Positions 8,276 to 17,075 of a stretch of 64,000 nucleotides of DNA are shown in pieces. Each line of letters begins with the position of its first letter. The stretch's first letter is position 1. Position numbers and translations under genes: made by a program. The notes beneath the pieces were generated by a model. The model made no database searches and had not been told where the DNA came from. It worked only from the letters and a program-made list of their open reading frames with translations. Origin of the DNA: Aquimarina sp. BL5 (GTDB lineage: Bacteria > Bacteroidota > Bacteroidia > Flavobacteriales > Flavobacteriaceae); assembly GCF_003443675.1 (NCBI RefSeq), contig NZ_CP031963.1, positions 62,001 through 126,000 on the forward strand. The letters are read 5' to 3'.

Positions 8276-9253
8276 ATGAAAGCAATAGTCTGTAAACAAT
8301 ATGGATTACCATCCAACCTGAAAGTAGAAGATATTGAAAGTCCAAAACCAAAGGAAAATGAAGTTTTAGTTACTGTTAAGGCTTGTGGAGTTAATTTTCC
8401 GGATACCTTGATCATTCAAGGTTTGTATCAGTTTAAACCAGAATTGCCATTTATTCCAGGAAGTGATGTCGCAGGAGTAGTAAAAGCAATAGGATCTGAA
8501 GTGAAACATCTAAAAGTAGGCGAAGAAGTTTTTGGATTTGTAATGCAGGGCGGATATGCAGAGGAAGTTGTAGTGCCGGCCAATGTGTGTTTCAAGAAAC
8601 CACCAAAAATGGAATTTCCCATCGCTGCATCTTTTATGATTGCCTATGGAACATCATATCATGCATTAAAAGATAGAGCAAAACTAAAAGAAGGAGAAAC
8701 GTTACTGGTTTTAGGAGCATCAGGAGGTGTAGGATTGGCTGCCGTAGAATTAGGAAAGTTGATGGGAGCCAAAGTAATAGCCGCTGCTTCATCAGATAAA
8801 AAACTAGAGTTGTGTAAAGAATATGGAGCGGATGAGGTTATTAATTATACAGAAGAAGATTTACGATCTAGAATTAAAGAACTAACTAATGGCAGAGGAG
8901 CTGATGTAGTGTATGACCCCGTAGGTGGTGATTATTCGGAATTTGCGTTAAGAGGAATTGCCTGGGAAGGCAGGTATCTGGTAATAGGTTTTGCAGCCGG
9001 AAGTATCCCCAAGATTCCTTTGAACCTAACACTATTAAAAGGTTGTTCTATCGTAGGGGTGTTCTGGGGTAATTTTGCAATGAAAACTCCTAAAAAGAAT
9101 ATGGAAAACACCATGGAATTGATGAAATGGTTAGGAGAAGGAAAACTAAAACCACATATCCATAAGATATATCCACTAGAGGAAGCTCCGAATGCTTTAG
9201 AAGAGATGATGGATAGAAAGGTAAGAGGTAAAGTTGTAATTCAATGTTCGTAA
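8276..9253 (+). CDS. NADPH:quinone oxidoreductase-like MDR protein
   Basis: A 325-residue medium-chain dehydrogenase/reductase of the zinc-free quinone oxidoreductase group. It has the N-terminal ACGVNFPDTLIIQG, PFIPGSDVAGVV, and the nucleotide-binding LGASGGVGLAAVELGK with AAASSDKK downstream. Such enzymes reduce quinones or conjugated enones using NADPH. It is the second MDR gene in tandem, but it is of a different subgroup from the one before it, so the pair is not a recent duplication. The gap in front of it carries a dispersed repeat and the one behind carries an inverted repeat pair. Confidence 0.87.
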   Translation: MKAIVCKQYGLPSNLKVEDIESPKPKENEVLVTVKACGVNFPDTLIIQGLYQFKPELPFIPGSDVAGVVKAIGSEVKHLKVGEEVFGFVMQGGYAEEVVVPANVCFKKPPKMEFPIAASFMIAYGTSYHALKDRAKLKEGETLLVLGASGGVGLAAVELGKLMGAKVIAAASSDKKLELCKEYGADEVINYTEEDLRSRIKELTNGRGADVVYDPVGGDYSEFALRGIAWEGRYLVIGFAAGSIPKIPLNLTLLKGCSIVGVFWGNFAMKTPKKNMENTMELMKWLGEGKLKPHIHKIYPLEEAPNALEEMMDRKVRGKVVIQCS

Positions 9254-9283
9254 ACCGTTTGATAAAACAATAGATATATCAAT

Positions 9284-9354
9284 TGTCAGCCTGAGCCTGT
9301 CGAAGGCTATTTGAAACTAAAGTTTTGTTACACTTCGACAAGCTCAGTGTGACA
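9284..9354. repeat. REP-like repeat, family A, inverted pair (copy 3)
   Basis: Two family A arms face each other: the left at 9284-9308 and the right at 9330-9354. The reverse complement of the left arm matches the right arm at 20 of 25 positions, giving a long imperfect hairpin around a 21-nt loop. It occupies most of the 130-nt gap before the FabG-like gene. A role as an mRNA-stabilising or terminating hairpin is possible. Confidence 0.75.
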
Positions 9355-9383
9355 CCGAAATATTTGATAAATAACCTAAAAAA

Positions 9384-10121
9384 ATGAGATTAAAAGATAA
9401 AGTAGCAATTATTACAGGTGGTGCCAGAGGAATTGGTAAGGCGATTTCGGAATTGTTTGCTCAAGAAGGTGCTACAGTAATTATATGGGATTTATTAGCT
9501 GAAGGCCAAAGTGTTGCTGAAGGGATTCTGGAAAAAGGCCAAGTGTCAGAATTTACGAATATTTCTGTAACCGATAAAACTGCTATCGAAGCTGAAGCTG
9601 AAAGAATCCATAAAAAATATGGTAAAATAGATGTCTTAATCAATAATGCCGGTATTACTAAGGATCGCACCCTTCATAAAATGAGTGAAGCTGAGTGGGA
9701 TTCCGTAATAGATGTAAATTTAAAAGGTGTTTTTTTATGTACACAAGTAGTTTCAAGGTACATGAAAGAAGCTGGGTATGGTCGTATTGTTTCTGCAGCA
9801 TCGAATGTAGGATTGCGTGGTAATTTTGGACAAACGAACTATGCTGCTACCAAAGCAGGAGTGATTGCCATGTCTAAAACCTGGACGATGGAATTAGGAA
9901 AATACGGTATTACGGCAAATGCTTTAGCTCCTGGTTTTACACTAACTGAAATGACTGAACAAATTCCGAAAGAGCATTTGGATGGAATAAAATCTCAAAT
10001 TCCACTCAGAAAAGCCGCAACGCCTTTAGATATAGCATATGGATATTTATATCTGGCATCAGATGAAGCTTCTTATGTTTCGGGTATTTGTCTAACAATT
10101 GATGGAGGAATCTCAAGGTAG
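9384..10121 (+). CDS. 3-oxoacyl-ACP/CoA reductase, FabG-like SDR
   Basis: A 245-residue SDR that resembles FabG closely: TGGARGIG at residues 11-18, NNAGITKD near 87-94, N112, S140, Y153 and K157 as tetrad, and the ending YVSGICLTIDGG. FabG-like enzymes interconvert 3-oxoacyl and 3-hydroxyacyl thioesters. Here it lies in a degradative cluster next to a MaoC hydratase, so a role in acyl-CoA (or polyhydroxyalkanoate-like) metabolism is at least as likely as fatty-acid synthesis. A second FabG-like gene is at 36590. Confidence 0.87.
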   Translation: MRLKDKVAIITGGARGIGKAISELFAQEGATVIIWDLLAEGQSVAEGILEKGQVSEFTNISVTDKTAIEAEAERIHKKYGKIDVLINNAGITKDRTLHKMSEAEWDSVIDVNLKGVFLCTQVVSRYMKEAGYGRIVSAASNVGLRGNFGQTNYAATKAGVIAMSKTWTMELGKYGITANALAPGFTLTEMTEQIPKEHLDGIKSQIPLRKAATPLDIAYGYLYLASDEASYVSGICLTIDGGISR

Positions 10122-10192
10122 TTAAGGAGTTTTTGAGATTTAGATATACCTTTTCTTGAGAAATGAGAAATAAAATATATAGTATAATATCC

Positions 10193-10267
10193 TTGTCAGT
10201 ATCAGCTTGTCGAAGACGAATACAACTTTAGTTGTTAATTCAATTCGACAAGTTCAACGTGGCATCG
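10193..10267. repeat. REP-like repeat, family A, degenerate inverted pair (copy 4)
   Basis: Left arm 10193-10218 carries CAGCTTGTCGAAG and right arm 10242-10267 carries TTCGACAAGTTCAACG. They are inverted to each other and lie in the 165-nt gap before the MaoC gene, in the same arrangement as the pair at 9284 but more decayed. Confidence 0.65.
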
Positions 10268-10286
10268 GTCCATAAAGTATAAAATC

Positions 10287-10754
10287 ATGAATCAACTAAT
10301 TTGTAATAACTTTGCGGAGTTTAAAGCTTATAAGGGTAAATCATTACCAATAGGAGAGTGGCTTACTGTTACACAAGAGATGATCAATGCTTTTGCTGAA
10401 GCAACACAAGATTTTCAATGGGTTCATGTGGATCTGGAACGTATCAAAAAAGAATCTCCTTTTAAAAAACCAATCGCACACGGATTTCTATCAGTTTCCT
10501 TATTATCAAAGATGTTGATGGATCTTATTCAGATAGAGAGCTTAGGAATGGGAGTTAATTATGGATTCAATAAAGTTCGTTTTCCACATCCGGTTATGGT
10601 GGATAGTAGATTAAGATTACATAGTAGTATCCAGATGATTGAAGCCTATACCGAAAACGGGCTAAAAATCACTTGGAATTGTTCTATAGAAATAGAAGGT
10701 GTCGATAAACCTGCTTGTGTCGCTGAATTAGTATCTCTGATGTTTGAAAAGTAA
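10287..10754 (+). CDS. MaoC family dehydratase ((R)-specific enoyl-CoA hydratase-like)
   Basis: A 155-residue single hot-dog-domain protein. The hydratase-2 motif is present as TQDFQWVHVD with the catalytic Asp/His pair D42 and H47, followed by PIAHGFLSVSLL with H65-G66. It would hydrate 2-enoyl-CoA to (R)-3-hydroxyacyl-CoA or carry out the reverse. It is the last gene of the one-directional cluster and follows a FabG-like reductase. The length is normal for stand-alone MaoC proteins. Confidence 0.88.
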   Translation: MNQLICNNFAEFKAYKGKSLPIGEWLTVTQEMINAFAEATQDFQWVHVDLERIKKESPFKKPIAHGFLSVSLLSKMLMDLIQIESLGMGVNYGFNKVRFPHPVMVDSRLRLHSSIQMIEAYTENGLKITWNCSIEIEGVDKPACVAELVSLMFEK

Positions 10755-10763
10755 AATAACCTC

Positions 10764-10901
10764 TTGTGCATTTAGATTTTGTATCCGAAAAGCTATTCTC
10801 GATACCCTCCAGAGGCGGGTAGGCTAATTTTTCTTCATTTCATTATAAAAAATCACTCGAACTGACGCTTTTCTTCTGAATGTTTTCTTCTAAATGCACA
10901 A
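10764..10901. repeat. Dispersed intergenic element, family B, with 13-bp perfect terminal inverted repeats
   Basis: TTGTGCATTTAGA at 10764-10776 is the exact reverse complement of 10889-10901. Inside, GAAAAGC (10787-10793) pairs with GCTTTTC (10867-10873), and between them lie CTATTCTCGATAC and CACTCGAACTGACG, the family B ends. The 138-nt unit has no coding potential and lies between the convergent ends of the fatty-acid cluster and the next gene. It looks like a MITE- or REP-like element and might also terminate transcription. Confidence 0.6.
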
Positions 10902-10946
10902 CGGGTTAGAATATACTTTAAAAAAGTTTTGTTTTCCTTCTAAAGG

Positions 10947-11939
10947 CTAACTTTTAATAAATTTAAGCGTTTGGTTATTATCAAACTTAATCAAGTATAC
11001 TCCCTTTGAGTAGTTCTGAATATTGATTCTTTCATTTTTATTAATAATACCTTCTTGTATTTTATTACCGAGTAGATTATAAATTTCATACTTCTTGTCC
11101 GTCGTTATGCCAGAAAGCGATATGGCATCTTTAGAAGGATTAGGGAATAATTCTAATTTCGCAATAGACTGAAAATCTTCTGTACTAAGCGTAGACCTTG
11201 TAAACTTATAAATAGTTCCGTTTGGAATTACACCATCTAGAAAAGTATTGTCATCTACTGTTGAAAAAACAACTGTTGGATTAGAAGGATTACCCGATAA
11301 AAAAGTGGCATTCTCTTCAATAACGTCTGTTCCAAAGTTATAAGCGGGAACTAAAGCAATTGAGGAGCCGGTTTCTCCATCAAATGACTCGTCTGGATTA
11401 GATATAGAATTAGGACCAAAATGAATTTCTATATCATTAGATCCTTCAAATAACCACAACTGAAAATTTGTAAAATCTGTAGAGATACCATCTGCTACTA
11501 TATCTGATAGAAAACCTACATTGTTCCATTCTATTTTTAATATTCTATTTCCAGCGGCACCTTCGACCAAATATGAGATATTTGATAGAGAACCAGTAGT
11601 AGCATTCTGGTTGTTATCGTCATAAGCCCTATCTGCTATATCTGCTCCATACGCAACCAAAGCAGGTAAAGTTCCTGTTTCATTTGGATTAGATGTTAAT
11701 CCAGCTCCAAAGCCCCAATCATCTATATAAATTTGATTTATTGTAATGTCAAAATATTCAAAATCAAATCCCATAGGAATGGCAAATTCAGGGTCATCCC
11801 AAGGTGCTGTTCCATTTAAGGAAGTGCTATTAGTTAAATTAATATACGGACCTGTGGATGTGCTTAATTCATAGGATTGAGAGTTTGCAAAGAACGATAT
11901 CCCGCAAAGAATTAGTGTAAGTAGTTTTTGTGTGTTCAT
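10947..11939 (-). CDS. Secreted protein with T9SS type A sorting domain
   Basis: A 330-residue exported protein. Residues 1-20 form a signal peptide (Lys followed by a hydrophobic run and a cleavage-like FANSQS). The last ~70 residues are a type A T9SS sorting domain: LELFPNPSKDAISLSG, then KYEIYNLLGNKI and KGVYLIKF near the end. The middle is rich in aromatic, Gly and Asn residues with DWGFGAGL-like strands, as in secreted beta-sandwich domains of Flavobacteria, but no enzyme motif was recognised. It should be delivered to the cell surface or medium by the type IX system. No operon partner is evident. Confidence 0.82.
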   Translation of the reverse strand: MNTQKLLTLILCGISFFANSQSYELSTSTGPYINLTNSTSLNGTAPWDDPEFAIPMGFDFEYFDITINQIYIDDWGFGAGLTSNPNETGTLPALVAYGADIADRAYDDNNQNATTGSLSNISYLVEGAAGNRILKIEWNNVGFLSDIVADGISTDFTNFQLWLFEGSNDIEIHFGPNSISNPDESFDGETGSSIALVPAYNFGTDVIEENATFLSGNPSNPTVVFSTVDDNTFLDGVIPNGTIYKFTRSTLSTEDFQSIAKLELFPNPSKDAISLSGITTDKKYEIYNLLGNKIQEGIINKNERINIQNYSKGVYLIKFDNNQTLKFIKS

Positions 11940-12283
11940 AATCGAATAATTAATGATTTGTATTCAAAAATAAGATCACGATTTCACTAAATCATTCAGT
12001 TGTGCTTGAACAGCAGGATATTGTGGATAAATATCAACTATTTAGGGAATTTGGTACAAGGATATAATTCTGGTAGGAACAAAAAATATTAATGTTAATA
12101 GGAGCATCCAAATACAATCGCTCAAAGAAATTACTATTTAGAAGAAGTTTTTGAAATAATATGAAATGAGAATGTGTAATAAATAATCTTTGTGATTAAT
12201 CACTAATCCTTACATAGAGTGATTAGGTCAATTTTACTTATTTAGCATATGGAAAAGTAATGATCTGATTTTTAGAGTTATTT
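11940..12283. other. Gap of 344 nt, no gene supported
   Basis: AT-rich region between two minus-strand genes. The only things of note are a 21-codon protein-like fragment on the minus strand at 11976-12041 that starts after an in-frame stop, and a small inverted AATCACT/AGTGATT pair near 12197-12225. No clear promoter or terminator was found. Confidence 0.5.
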
Positions 12284-14935
12284 TTATTCCTCTACATCTT
12301 TTTTTATTTCTTCTCCATTTATATCTAGTTGTTTTTCCAAAAAATACAAACCGTTCATAGCTTCGAGATAGATTGTTTCTGCAATACCATTTTTGTTTTC
12401 TGTAGGCTCACCATTTTTGTCGTAATATTTCATGGTCTTTATGAGGCTTGACGCAGCCCGGGTATATTCGTATTCTGCTACACCATTATTATCATTAACC
12501 AAATTAAAGTCAGTATCGTAGGTACTTTCTTTAATTAATAAATCAGAATCATTATACTCATAGATTACTTTGTGATATCCGTTAGGTCCAATAACTGGGA
12601 AGCCTTTTTTATTGAAGTACTCATAAGAAATAAGATCACCAGATCTATTCAGAGTCTTTTTTTCGTAAAAAATTCCATTTCCATCATTAGTAGGGTTGTC
12701 AAATCTATTGTAATTCTTATGACCAATATAACGCTGTTGATTATCATATAAATATTCAATAGCACTTATTCCATTTTGATATGAAACCTTTTGATTTCTA
12801 GAATTATAATAAGTTTCACGAGTAATGTTGCCATATTGGTTGTAGGTGTAATGAGTGGTACAAACCCCTTTGATCAACTTATTTTGTGTGTCAAATTCTT
12901 TAACCAGCGTATCTTTACCAATACTATTATATTCATATATTGTTTTAAACACACCATTTAATAATGCTGGGTTCATATTTTTATCGTAGTTGGTGCGTTC
13001 TATAAAGAGATTGTCTTTATTGTAATTATAAACGTTATACGTAACGTTTTGATTTGCGTTTGCCAGTATACTATCCGTTTGATAATAGGTAGTTTTGGTT
13101 TTGTTATTATGGTGATCATATTCCCAATGTGTAATGGCTACATCTTTATTGTGAGGTTTTAATTTACCTAAAGAATCCAACTTCTTTTCTTTAATTAAGT
13201 TACCTTTTTCGTCATAAGCATATTCGTGTATTTCGATACCATCTTCCGAAGTTGCAAAACATTCATTTTCGTCTAGAAATAACTCTCGGACTACTTTTTC
13301 ATCTTTGTTTGTGTATTGTTTTCTAATCGCATACCCATAATCGTTTTTGAAAATTGTATTGTAAACGTCTATATTTAAAACATTGCGAACCGAGTCATTG
13401 ATATATTCATATTTGATGGCACCATTTCGATTGTCATCAAAAGCCAATACATAACCATCATAGTATTTAGCTGTAAATTTAATCCTGTTTTTATGATCGT
13501 AATCCCATACTTGTATAAAGTAATCATCATTTCCTATTACGGGTAATTCTGATGCGTTATATGTTCTAACAGAGGTATAGTTATCTTTTAAATCATAGGA
13601 ATACTCATACATACATATTCCTTCATTATTTTCTGTTTGACCTCCATTTTTATCAAGATTCATAAATTTTACTAGATTACCTCTTTCATCATAGTTATAG
13701 TGTAGATTGTATTCTGATAAATGAGTTGCAAAACTACCTTCTTTATCATATAATCTTGTTCTTTTTATTTTGTGAAAATCATCAAGTACATAGTCATAAA
13801 TTGAGATGTAGTCTTTGTCGTTCATAGGTTCGTCTTCAGAGTTAAAATTGGAAATTTTAATGGTTCTCCCATGTCTGTCAAATTCTCTTCTTTCACGAAA
13901 AACAAGATCATTATTTGTAGTTTGCTTTTTATTTATATCATAATAACTAGAATATCGATTTTTAGTTTTGGAATCATATTTCCAAATAGTTTTATGAACG
14001 GATTTATATTCTATAGGGTTTTCATTTTCATCAAAGTATGAAGTGGTCATATCATTATTGGCATTCCATATAGTTTTAGAAATGGATCTGTTAAATACGG
14101 TATTTCGAGTTAAATCTTTGTTGTAATAATGCATCTCAGATATTGAATCTGTAGGTTTAATTATTTTAGTGATAGCAGTTTTAAAGATGCCTCCATTCGT
14201 TAATTTTCCATTTTTATAATATTTGATGATTACTTCTTTGTCATTACGCTCTACTTTATAACATTTCCCATACTTATGATCGGCTTTACTGATTGGGTAT
14301 GAAGTCAGAATTTCGTGCTCCAGCGTATGATAAATATGCTTGTAATATTCTGTACTTCGTTTTGTGAAGTCGTAATAGTTATAAATATTTGGATCATTAT
14401 AGTAAGCTGTTTGACGGAGTAAATCATCAATTTTAAGTTCCCAATATCTTTGCTTTTGTGTGTTTGCGTTATGTTCTGAAATTTCATCGTATTCTGATTG
14501 CATTTTTGCTCTTTCTTTATCGTACATATCATATAACTCTTGAAGTGTAGATGTCGAAATGTTTTCTTCTCCTTTTTTAACGATTTGTTTACGTAATAAA
14601 CGAGCGTGATATTCTGTAATATTAAAGTGGTATTGTTCGTGTTTTAACAATTGAGGATCCAGCACAGAATCTTTTAATCTTTCCGATTGATTAGGATCCA
14701 TAAATGCATATACTAATGGATTATCTTCGTTAATAATATTAGGGCAATATATTTCAGAAAAGATTGCAGCATCAAAGTCATCATCAATCTCTTCTACTTG
14801 CTGAAAATCTAACCAATTTACGGGCCTATCAGACCAGATAACTATATCACTCAGTTCTACTTTGTTGGAATAACCAACTACGAGAATTAAAACAAATAAT
14901 ATTAGAGAAGTGCAGATGTAGTACTTAGTTTTCAT
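12284..14935 (-). CDS. Large protein: HExxH (DUF922-like) head with YD/RHS-like repeat tail
   Basis: An 883-residue protein with an N-terminal hydrophobic segment (residues 5-22) that is a signal peptide or membrane anchor. Residues 30-115 contain IVIWSDRPVNWLDFQ and LLKHEQYHFNITEYHARLLR, with the zinc-protease-like H99-E100-x-x-H103; this is the pattern of DUF922 proteins. From about residue 225 to the end there are many tandem 25-35-residue repeats of the kind WEYDHHNNKTKTTYYQ and YEYNDSDLLIKESTYD, resembling YD/RHS beta-strand repeats without an RHS core or toxin tip. Its start overlaps the end of the upstream DUF805 gene by 11 nt, so the two are translationally coupled. The function is unknown; a cell-surface or periplasmic role is likely. 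Confidence 0.75.
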   Translation of the reverse strand: MKTKYYICTSLILFVLILVVGYSNKVELSDIVIWSDRPVNWLDFQQVEEIDDDFDAAIFSEIYCPNIINEDNPLVYAFMDPNQSERLKDSVLDPQLLKHEQYHFNITEYHARLLRKQIVKKGEENISTSTLQELYDMYDKERAKMQSEYDEISEHNANTQKQRYWELKIDDLLRQTAYYNDPNIYNYYDFTKRSTEYYKHIYHTLEHEILTSYPISKADHKYGKCYKVERNDKEVIIKYYKNGKLTNGGIFKTAITKIIKPTDSISEMHYYNKDLTRNTVFNRSISKTIWNANNDMTTSYFDENENPIEYKSVHKTIWKYDSKTKNRYSSYYDINKKQTTNNDLVFRERREFDRHGRTIKISNFNSEDEPMNDKDYISIYDYVLDDFHKIKRTRLYDKEGSFATHLSEYNLHYNYDERGNLVKFMNLDKNGGQTENNEGICMYEYSYDLKDNYTSVRTYNASELPVIGNDDYFIQVWDYDHKNRIKFTAKYYDGYVLAFDDNRNGAIKYEYINDSVRNVLNIDVYNTIFKNDYGYAIRKQYTNKDEKVVRELFLDENECFATSEDGIEIHEYAYDEKGNLIKEKKLDSLGKLKPHNKDVAITHWEYDHHNNKTKTTYYQTDSILANANQNVTYNVYNYNKDNLFIERTNYDKNMNPALLNGVFKTIYEYNSIGKDTLVKEFDTQNKLIKGVCTTHYTYNQYGNITRETYYNSRNQKVSYQNGISAIEYLYDNQQRYIGHKNYNRFDNPTNDGNGIFYEKKTLNRSGDLISYEYFNKKGFPVIGPNGYHKVIYEYNDSDLLIKESTYDTDFNLVNDNNGVAEYEYTRAASSLIKTMKYYDKNGEPTENKNGIAETIYLEAMNGLYFLEKQLDINGEEIKKDVEE

Positions 14936-15692
14936 ATACCACTTCCTCCTTTCTTTTCTTAAAAATTGATTTGTAGATTAAAAACGGAAGATAGGTGACA
15001 CCAAGTATTACCAATGCTAAGAAAATAGCATACGATATATCTTCTAACTGAAACGATGTATAATTAAAAGTAAGATTATATAAGTAAATGCTTATTGAGA
15101 GTATTACAGAATAGGCTAATCTTTGTCTAAATAAATAAGAGTTAAATTCTGGCAAAGCCTCTTTATTATTTGCAAATAGTAACAATAAGAAGAAACACAC
15201 GAGTATAGAAATAAATATACACAAAAAACTAAAAAATTCCTGTTCTACATAATTATTTGAAAGCTGAATGAGTAATGTGTTTAATAAAACAAAACACAAT
15301 ATTTCACTTAGTATATTAATATTTGATTTTCCTGGAGGTAATGGTATCCTTAATTTAAATGGTTCCCGTTTAACAATTGGAGCATCAATTTCTTTAGGAT
15401 TGTAACCATATTTATTAACCCCGTAATTTCCTTCTTCGAATAGCATAAAAAGGCCGTAAAAAGGAATCAACTGAAAAAAACCACTATTTCCTAAATCATG
15501 ACAACGTTTGGAACCTTGTGCTATTAGAAACCAGTATGAAGGTAAAATCATTAATACTATTAAAGATTCTGCTTCTGGTATAATTTCGGTGATAACTCCT
15601 AGCAAAAAAAAGGATGCTATGAATATGAGGTAACTTAGGCCATATTCTAGCCGACGTATCCTCCCTGAGAAGGAAAATGGATTTTTGAACAT
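14925..15692 (-). CDS. DUF805 domain membrane protein
   Basis: A 255-residue integral membrane protein. The DUF805 signature is clear in the first ~100 residues: FSFSGRIRRLEYG, then SKRCHDLGNSGF and a GVNKYGYNP-like segment at its end. After that come about three or four further hydrophobic segments, so it is longer than the usual ~120-residue DUF805 protein. The stop overlaps the start of the 883-residue repeat protein by 11 nt, suggesting joint expression and perhaps a joint role in the envelope. The family has no established function. Confidence 0.8.
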   Translation of the reverse strand: MFKNPFSFSGRIRRLEYGLSYLIFIASFFLLGVITEIIPEAESLIVLMILPSYWFLIAQGSKRCHDLGNSGFFQLIPFYGLFMLFEEGNYGVNKYGYNPKEIDAPIVKREPFKLRIPLPPGKSNINILSEILCFVLLNTLLIQLSNNYVEQEFFSFLCIFISILVCFFLLLLFANNKEALPEFNSYLFRQRLAYSVILSISIYLYNLTFNYTSFQLEDISYAIFLALVILGVTYLPFLIYKSIFKKRKEEVVYEN

Positions 15693-16091
15693 ATTTCTGG
15701 GACTTAGGATATTTTTATAATCAATGGATATTAATATTTTTTAATGTTTTTAAACTTTAATGATTGACATATTTAAACTCTATTCTTGTTAGTGATCCTT
15801 TTATTGTTAATCAAATTTTTTTGATTAACAATAATTAAAAAAAAAGAAAAATAAAATAGAAATTCATTTGTCGAATTACAGTTAACGTTTAATGTATGTG
15901 TCATAACTATATAAAATGTTACCTAGTAATACTTAATTTGTACTGATTTTATCTCTCGATATATAATTTTTTACCATAAAGCTGTAATAATTAATAAAAA
16001 TAAAACTGTCCTTAATTGTTTATACAGAATCAAGTATTAATAATGTTAATCTAGTTGTATGAAGGCTTTATTTTAATAGTATATTTAAACA
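15693..16091. other. Gap of 399 nt between divergent genes, very AT-rich
   Basis: This is the shared upstream region of the DUF805 gene (minus) and the hydrolase gene (plus). It contains the long palindrome annotated at 15801-15834 and otherwise only A/T-rich sequence. No convincing TAnnTTTG promoter was found for either gene. Confidence 0.5.
15801..15834. promoter_or_regulatory. Perfect 15-bp palindrome with 4-nt loop
   Basis: TTATTGTTAATCAAA (15801-15815) is exactly complementary to 15820-15834 around a TTTT loop. It lies in a divergent intergenic region and is not followed by a T-run on either strand, so a terminator is unlikely. A protein-binding site or a replication/repair-related hairpin are alternatives. 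Confidence 0.5.
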
Positions 16092-16916
16092 ATGCAACAT
16101 CAAGAATATTTTTTCAAATATAAAAAGTATAAAATTTTTGCCCAGTATTGGTTACCAGACAACTGTAAAGGAATAATTCTATTGGTACATGGCATGGGAG
16201 AGCATTCTGCTAGGTATGAGGATTATCTTATCCCGGAGCTATTAGCAAAGCATATAGCAGTGATTACGTATGATAATTTTGGACACGGAAAGAGTAGTGG
16301 TACGAGAGGATATTGCCCAAGTTATAATGCTTTAATGGAAGTAATAGAAATCGTTTATCATAAGGCTAATGAAATTGTAACTGATCTTCCTGTTTTTCTA
16401 TATGGTCATAGTATGGGAGGAAACCTAGTAATTAATTACATATTGAGAAATAATCCTAAGATTACAGGAGTAATTTTAACTAGTCCGTTTTTACGTTTAG
16501 CATTTCAGCCACCCGCTTGGAAAATTATGATGGGCAAACTATTCCAAAAAATAGCACCTTCGATAACACTTCCTTCTGGTCTAGATGTAAAAGCAATCTC
16601 TAGAATAACGGAAGAAGTAGAGAAATATAAAAATGACCCTTTAGTCCATGACCGAGTAAGTCCTAATTTTTCTTTACCTATAATAGAAGCAGGTAAATGG
16701 GCAATCGATAATGCTTTTCAGCTAGAAACTTCTATTTTGTTAGCGCACGGAACTGAAGATCAGATAACTGACTATAGTGCCAGTAAGGAGTTTGCTAAAA
16801 AAACAGACTATGTCCAATTTGTTTCCTTTGATGGAGGATATCATGAACTTCATAATGATCTAGAAAAAGAAAAGCTTATTTCTATAGTTACTACTTGGAT
16901 TCAGGATAGGTTTTAA
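16092..16916 (+). CDS. Alpha/beta hydrolase, monoacylglycerol-lipase-like
   Basis: A 274-residue serine hydrolase. LVHGMGEHSARYEDY (residues 32-45) is the oxyanion/cap signature of monoacylglycerol lipases, GHSMGG gives the nucleophile S107, and the triad is completed by D223 (HGTEDQITDY) and H251 (GGYHELHND). There is no signal peptide, so it acts in the cytoplasm or at the membrane inner face on monoacylglycerols, lysophospholipids or similar esters. It stands alone behind a long AT-rich region. The family call is firm, the substrate is not. Confidence 0.87.
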   Translation: MQHQEYFFKYKKYKIFAQYWLPDNCKGIILLVHGMGEHSARYEDYLIPELLAKHIAVITYDNFGHGKSSGTRGYCPSYNALMEVIEIVYHKANEIVTDLPVFLYGHSMGGNLVINYILRNNPKITGVILTSPFLRLAFQPPAWKIMMGKLFQKIAPSITLPSGLDVKAISRITEEVEKYKNDPLVHDRVSPNFSLPIIEAGKWAIDNAFQLETSILLAHGTEDQITDYSASKEFAKKTDYVQFVSFDGGYHELHNDLEKEKLISIVTTWIQDRF

Positions 16917-17075
16917 TGGTTTGTCTTTGTGTTGTTTAGGCTTTAATTGTTGTAGGTGCTTTCATACCTTATTATTCGTGCTTTGATGTTAATTTTGTTT
17001 ACTTTTAATAGCGACAGAAATATGTCTTTGCTAAATACTACCAACTTTATTAAATAAACACAAAAAAACAGCATT

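Noticed and set aside
15801..15834. Rho-independent terminator
   Set aside because: The stem has no run of T behind it on either strand and no gene ends at it.
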